The position numbers and the translations under genes are program-made. This document shows positions 60,284 to 64,000 of a DNA stretch of 64,000 nt, piece after piece. Source of the DNA: an uncultured Bacteroidota bacterium (lineage in GTDB: Bacteria; Bacteroidota; Bacteroidia; Bacteroidales; P3); contig CADAWR010000013.1 in the NCBI GenBank assembly GCA_902791695.1, forward strand, positions 1-64,000, read 5' to 3'. The notes below the pieces were generated by a model. That model ran no database searches. It was given only the letters and a program-made list of their open reading frames with translations, and was not told the DNA's origin. The first letter of the stretch is position 1. Each line of letters starts with the position of its first letter.

Positions 60284-62550
60284 GAAAGAATCTTGCTGCC
60301 GTCCTTACGGCATTGTTGCTTACCGCTTTCGGCGGTAATGTCGCGGCCCAACGTTTCGACGCCCGTGGTCTCACTTTCCGCGATCCCGAGACCAACTGGA
60401 TCGACTCCGTGATGGCCACCCTCAACCTCGACCAGCGCATCGCTCAGCTTATGATGGTCCGTGTGCCGCTCGATATGGACGACAAGCAGGCCGCCGCTTT
60501 CTCCGAGGTGATGAACGGCTACGGTGTCGGCGGCGTCTGTTTCTTCGCCGGTACCGCCGACCGTCAGGTTTCTATGACTCGCCGCTTCCAGCGCGACGCC
60601 ACTGTGCCGCTCTTGGTGGCCATCGACGGTGAATGGGGTCTCGGTATGCGTCTCAAGGATATGTATTCGTTCCCGCGTGCAGCGCGTTTCGGCGAGGTTT
60701 CTCCCGATGCCGACAGCATCGTCTACCGTCTCGGTGCCGAGATTGGCAGCCAGTGCCGAGAGATGGGCATCCATATCAACTTCGCTCCCGTGGCCGACAT
60801 CAACTCCAACCCAAAGAACCCCGTCATCGGCACCCGCTCTTTCGGCACCGACCCTCAGCGTGTGGCTCAGCTCGCCAGTCTATACGCCCGCGGTCAGCAG
60901 AGCCAGGGGGTTATGGCTGTAGCCAAACATTTCCCTGGCCACGGTGACACCGACAAGGACAGCCACCTCGAGCTGCCGGTTATAAACCATACGCGTGCCT
61001 ATATTGATACTGTGGATCTGGTACCATTCCGCCGTCTCATCGCCGACAGTGTTGGAGGCGTCATGATTGCTCATCTGCAGGTCAACGCCTACGACAGCCT
61101 CCGTCCCTCCTCCCTCAGCCCCGTCATTGTCAACGGTCTGCTGAAGGCCTCCATGGGCTTCGACGGACTCGTCATCACCGACGGCATCGACATGAAGGGT
61201 ATCACCAACAGCTACCGCTCCGGCAATGCTGAGCTTATGGCTCTCCTTGCAGGCAACGATCTCATCCTCCTGCCCCCCAACGTTCCAGAGGCCATCGAGG
61301 CTATCAAGACAGCCGCCGTCCAGCAAGACTCCGTCCGCCGCCTCGTCGACTACCACTGCCGCCGCGTGCTCAAGGCTAAATATCACTATGTCCGCCCCTA
61401 TCTCCACAACGACATCCGTGTTCCGGATGAGGAGCACCGCTATATCTGCAACGACATCGTCTCCGACCTCAATCTCAACGTCGACCGCCGCATCGATAGT
61501 GTCGTCAACCGCGCCATTGCCGCACAGGCTATGCCCGGCTGCCAGATTGTGGTGATGCATCGTGGCCGCGTCGTCGTCGACCGCTGTTACGGCAGCCTCA
61601 CTTACGATAGCGCCGCTGCCCCCGTCACACCGGAAACCCTCTACGACCTCGCCTCGGTCACCAAGGTCTGCGCCACCACGCTGGCCGTCATGAAGCTCGT
61701 CGACAAGGGCAATGTGAGCATCAACGACAAGCTCAGCCGCTACCTGCCTTATCTTAAGAGCACCGAGAAGACCAACATCACCGTCAAACAGGCCCTCAGC
61801 CACTGCGCCGGCTTCAAAGCTTTCGACGCCCTGTGGCAGCAGACCTCAGTGCGCGACAGCATTCCCCTGCTCGTGGCCAAAACCCCGCTCACTGGCAACA
61901 ACGACTACCTCTACAGCGACTTCGGCTTCATCCTTCTCGCCGACATGGTCGAGCGCGTCAGCGGTCAGACTCTCGACGAGTTCGTCGCCGAGAACTTCTA
62001 CGACCCCATGGGCTTCACCTCTACGATGTTCAACCCTCTCGCTGCTGACATCCCCGCCGACGAGATTGCTCCCACCGAGCTCGATTCCCTCCGCGGCCTC
62101 ATCCGCGGCACCGTCCACGACCCCAACGCCTACGCTATGGACGGCGTCAGCGGCCACGCCGGCCTCTTCTCCAACGCCCGCGAGGTCGCTCTCATCATGC
62201 AGATGCTCCTCAACGGCGGCGAGCTCGACGGCCATCGTTACCTCAAGCAGAAAACCGTCGAAACCTTCACTCGCCGCCACTTCGAAAAGCAGGGCAACCG
62301 GCGCGCCCTCGGTTTCGACAAGCAGCTCTTCAACCCAAGCACCAACGGTCAGGTATGCCCCGAGGCATCACAGGCATCCTTCGGCCACACCGGCTTCACC
62401 GGCACCATGGTCTGGGCCGACCCCGACTACCAGCTCGTCTACGTCTTCCTCTCAAACCGCGTCCACCCCTCGGCTACCCCCAACCGTCTCGCCCAACTTA
62501 ACGTCCGCACCGACATCCAGTCACTCCTCTACAACGACCTAAGAAAATAA
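60280..62550 (+). CDS. GH3 (NagZ-like) beta-N-acetylhexosaminidase fused to a beta-lactamase-type serine hydrolase
   Basis: The 756-residue protein has a signal peptide (MRKNLAAVLTALLLTAFGGNVAAQ). Residues about 25-360 are a NagZ-type GH3 barrel with AKHFPGHGDTDKDSHLELP (catalytic His-Asp loop) and VITDGIDMKGI (nucleophile). Residues about 400-750 are a class C beta-lactamase/DD-peptidase fold with SVTK (Ser-x-x-Lys), YSDFG (Tyr loop) and HTGFTGT (KTG-type). The two parts would attack glycan and peptide sides of peptidoglycan. It looks shorter than the roughly 1000-residue homologues I recall, lacking the GH3 C-terminal domain. Confidence 0.92.
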   Translation: MRKNLAAVLTALLLTAFGGNVAAQRFDARGLTFRDPETNWIDSVMATLNLDQRIAQLMMVRVPLDMDDKQAAAFSEVMNGYGVGGVCFFAGTADRQVSMTRRFQRDATVPLLVAIDGEWGLGMRLKDMYSFPRAARFGEVSPDADSIVYRLGAEIGSQCREMGIHINFAPVADINSNPKNPVIGTRSFGTDPQRVAQLASLYARGQQSQGVMAVAKHFPGHGDTDKDSHLELPVINHTRAYIDTVDLVPFRRLIADSVGGVMIAHLQVNAYDSLRPSSLSPVIVNGLLKASMGFDGLVITDGIDMKGITNSYRSGNAELMALLAGNDLILLPPNVPEAIEAIKTAAVQQDSVRRLVDYHCRRVLKAKYHYVRPYLHNDIRVPDEEHRYICNDIVSDLNLNVDRRIDSVVNRAIAAQAMPGCQIVVMHRGRVVVDRCYGSLTYDSAAAPVTPETLYDLASVTKVCATTLAVMKLVDKGNVSINDKLSRYLPYLKSTEKTNITVKQALSHCAGFKAFDALWQQTSVRDSIPLLVAKTPLTGNNDYLYSDFGFILLADMVERVSGQTLDEFVAENFYDPMGFTSTMFNPLAADIPADEIAPTELDSLRGLIRGTVHDPNAYAMDGVSGHAGLFSNAREVALIMQMLLNGGELDGHRYLKQKTVETFTRRHFEKQGNRRALGFDKQLFNPSTNGQVCPEASQASFGHTGFTGTMVWADPDYQLVYVFLSNRVHPSATPNRLAQLNVRTDIQSLLYNDLRK

Positions 62551-62555
62551 ATCAC

Positions 62556-62578
62556 CATTCAAGCAATCAAGCAATCAC
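62556..62578. repeat. CAATCAAG micro-repeat between the GH3 fusion and the TerB-DnaJ gene
   Basis: CATTCAAG, CAATCAAG and CAATCAC occur in tandem in the 34-bp gap. They are the same words as at 44028-44061 and within 63130-63170. Confidence 0.65.
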
Positions 62579-62584
62579 TAAACA

Positions 62585-63370
62585 ATGTCCTCTTTCACCA
62601 AATGGCTCTTCGCCGGCCTCGGCTGGGCTGTCGGTGGCCCCATAGGCGCCATCCTCGGCTACTTCCTTGGCAAAAGCATCTCCGGCTCCTCCGACAGAGT
62701 GTATACTGATACTTCCTCGCAGGGGCACCGCGGCCCCTATCGTAACACGGGCACGCAGCAGGACATCAATGCAGCCTTGATGGTACTCATAGCCGCCGTC
62801 ATGAAAGCCGACGGCGAGGTGAAGCGTAGCGAGCTCGACTACGTCAAGCGCTTCCTCCTGAAGAACTACGGCGAAGCCCGCGGCAAGGAAGTGCTGCAGG
62901 TACTGAAGCAGATGGTTGAGCAGGATATCCCCGTCGACCAGGTGTGCGCCCAGATCAAGGTCAACACCGACTACAGCACCCGCTACCATATGGTCGACTT
63001 CCTCTTCGGCATCGGCGGTGCCGACGGCGAGTTCCACCAGTCCGAACTCAGCATGCTGCGCCTCATTGCGCAGTATCTTGGTATTTCGCAGTACGACTAC
63101 ACCTCTATCCATGAGCGCCATGTAGGCCACTCAAGCAATCAGGCTTTCGGACATTCAAACAATCAAAAAGACCCATACAAGGTCTTGGGCATCACCGAGG
63201 TCGCCACCGACGACGAGGTGCGCCGCGCCTACCGCCGCATGGCCATGAAGTACCATCCCGACCGCGTCGCCGGCATGAGCGAGGAGCTCCAGCGCAACGC
63301 CGCCGAGCAGATGAAGGAAATCAACAGTGCCTACGAAGCAATAAAACAGCAACGGCCATCACTGAAGTAA
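62585..63370 (+). CDS. TerB-like plus J-domain protein (DjlA-like)
   Basis: The 261-residue protein has an N-terminal Gly-rich hydrophobic segment (FAGLGWAVGGPIGAILGYFLG) and a TerB domain at about 58-175 (KADGEVKRSELDYVKRF, GADGEFHQSELSML). The C-terminal J-domain (198-258) has HPD at 224-226 (KYHPDRV). It would recruit DnaK at the membrane, as DjlA does. Between the domains is an inserted Ser/Asn/His-rich linker (GHSSNQAFGHSNNQ) encoded by CAATCAAG-type micro-repeats. Confidence 0.9.
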   Translation: MSSFTKWLFAGLGWAVGGPIGAILGYFLGKSISGSSDRVYTDTSSQGHRGPYRNTGTQQDINAALMVLIAAVMKADGEVKRSELDYVKRFLLKNYGEARGKEVLQVLKQMVEQDIPVDQVCAQIKVNTDYSTRYHMVDFLFGIGGADGEFHQSELSMLRLIAQYLGISQYDYTSIHERHVGHSSNQAFGHSNNQKDPYKVLGITEVATDDEVRRAYRRMAMKYHPDRVAGMSEELQRNAAEQMKEINSAYEAIKQQRPSLK

Positions 63371-63373
63371 ACC

Positions 63374-63404
63374 AAAAGAGGCTGACATCACGTCAGCCTC
63401 TTTT
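63374..63404. terminator. Bidirectional intrinsic terminator
   Basis: AAAAGAGGCTGAC pairs perfectly with GTCAGCCTCTTTT around a 5-nt loop, between the convergent TerB-DnaJ and uridine phosphorylase genes. A-tract and T-tract serve the two directions. Confidence 0.93.
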
Positions 63405-63406
63405 CT

Positions 63407-64000
63407 TTATTTCAGCCTCTCCACCACTGTGCCGACCAGTTGGCGCATCGGCTCGTGGTAGTCGTTCAGGAAAGTCCCCTTCGGACGGTTGGCTATTATC
63501 AGGCACACCGTCAGCGCTTCGTGGCCCAGCATGTGGCTGAAGCCGTAGATGGCCGACGTCTCCATCTCGAGATTTGTTACCCGCAGGCTCCTTATCTCCT
63601 TGAGGTTGCGTACCTCGCGCGGTTTGCGGCAGGTCCTGAACGGGCGGTAGTAGTCACCCCACTCGAACGATGCCAGCTTCTCGTTGAGATCGTCCATGAC
63701 GGGATGCAGCCTCACCGTGCGGCCCTGCGGACCGTAGAAGCCCGGTGCCGTAGCTGTGATGCCATGGTACATGTCGTGGGCCACGAGCTCCAGCAGCGTG
63801 GCGCTACCCTGCACATAGTAGGGGCGTGCTGTACCGGCCGGAAGCTCCATGTGCTCGGCGAAAGCCGCCTCCATCTCGGGCAGCGGTGTGCGCCACTCCT
63901 TGTAGTAGTTCATCAGTCCGTCGAAGCCAATGGCGCATACCGACGCCACACGGCTGCCGCAGTCTATCTCTTCCTGCAGCGAGCCGCTGGTGCCTATGCG
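63407..64000 (-). CDS. Uridine phosphorylase-like nucleoside phosphorylase (5' end outside the window)
   Basis: The visible 197 codons read RIGTSGSLQEEIDCGSRVAS at the window edge, then YYVQGSATLLELVAHDMYHGITATAPGFYGPQGR. VTNLEMETSAIYGFSHMLGHEALTVCLIIANR follows, ending VERLK. NLEMETSAIY is the nucleoside/ribose-binding signature, and the mid-part matches uridine phosphorylases, which cleave uridine to uracil and ribose-1-phosphate. The N-terminal phosphate-binding part lies beyond 64000. It is convergent with the TerB-DnaJ gene. Confidence 0.9.
   Translation of the reverse strand, partial: RIGTSGSLQEEIDCGSRVASVCAIGFDGLMNYYKEWRTPLPEMEAAFAEHMELPAGTARPYYVQGSATLLELVAHDMYHGITATAPGFYGPQGRTVRLHPVMDDLNEKLASFEWGDYYRPFRTCRKPREVRNLKEIRSLRVTNLEMETSAIYGFSHMLGHEALTVCLIIANRPKGTFLNDYHEPMRQLVGTVVERLK

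Overview
The window reads as a chromosomal contig of a gut-type Bacteroidales bacterium (phylum Bacteroidota), probably from an uncultured lineage. The basis is: several promoters of the form TTTG-N19-TANNTTTG; almost no Shine-Dalgarno sequences; many SPII lipoproteins and outer-membrane-type proteins; a long (about 320-residue) NusB followed by DUF1573, YajC, YbbR and CoaE; GH97 and GH78 enzymes; and a GH3/beta-lactamase fusion. Housekeeping genes are GC-rich. Three stretches are clearly AT-richer: the distal half of the 754-2091 gene, 14.3-15.7 kb, and 26.5-30.8 kb, with 52.7-53.4 kb as a fourth, intergenic one.

Layout. 0-0.5 kb: groES and the start of groEL. 0.75-6.3 kb: two tandem paralogous four-gene operons (ECF sigma factor, small single-TM protein, short lipoprotein, long lipoprotein) with a fifth lipoprotein between them. 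6.3-10.5 kb: a secreted M48 metalloprotease and a secreted protein of unknown function. 10.9-14.0 kb: NIF3, a zinc-ribbon coiled-coil protein and histidine ammonia-lyase. 14.0-15.7 kb: a repeat cluster, a membrane protein, a TerB-like protein and a predicted structured RNA. 15.7-23.3 kb (minus): thioredoxin-like protein, MutL, rhomboid, two small envelope proteins, ValRS. 23.5-26.5 kb: an outer-membrane protein diverging from a broken glyA, then a gamma-carbonic-anhydrase-like protein. 26.8-30.4 kb (minus): a predicted rod-shaped RNA, two paralogous lipoproteins and a trypsin-like protease. 30.8-41.3 kb: thioredoxin-fold protein, two GH97 and two GH78 enzymes, YqaA-like protein. 41.3-45.3 kb: EamA transporter, GalE, HAD phosphatase, L-serine dehydratase. 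45.6-52.7 kb: ClpB, two FISUMP lipoproteins, threonine aldolase, TypA. 53.4-63.4 kb: XRE regulator, LeuRS, the nusB-DUF1573-yajC-ybbR-coaE-GH3/beta-lactamase run, TerB-DnaJ protein. The right end holds a partial uridine phosphorylase.

The points I rate most interesting are: (1) the duplicated sigma cassettes, which share a promoter-like element ending one or two bases before a GTG start, so both operons look autoregulated and leaderless; (2) a four-copy intergenic palindrome built of 11-bp units; (3) two minus-strand structured RNA candidates with perfect TTTG-N19-TANNTTTG promoters; (4) a CTGACA/TGTCAG dyad plus a GG-N10-GC-like element ahead of both groES and clpB; (5) short tandem micro-repeats inserted within conserved proteins; and (6) glyA with an internal deletion and frameshift. 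All functional assignments come from reading the sequence and from recalled family knowledge; no database search was run.
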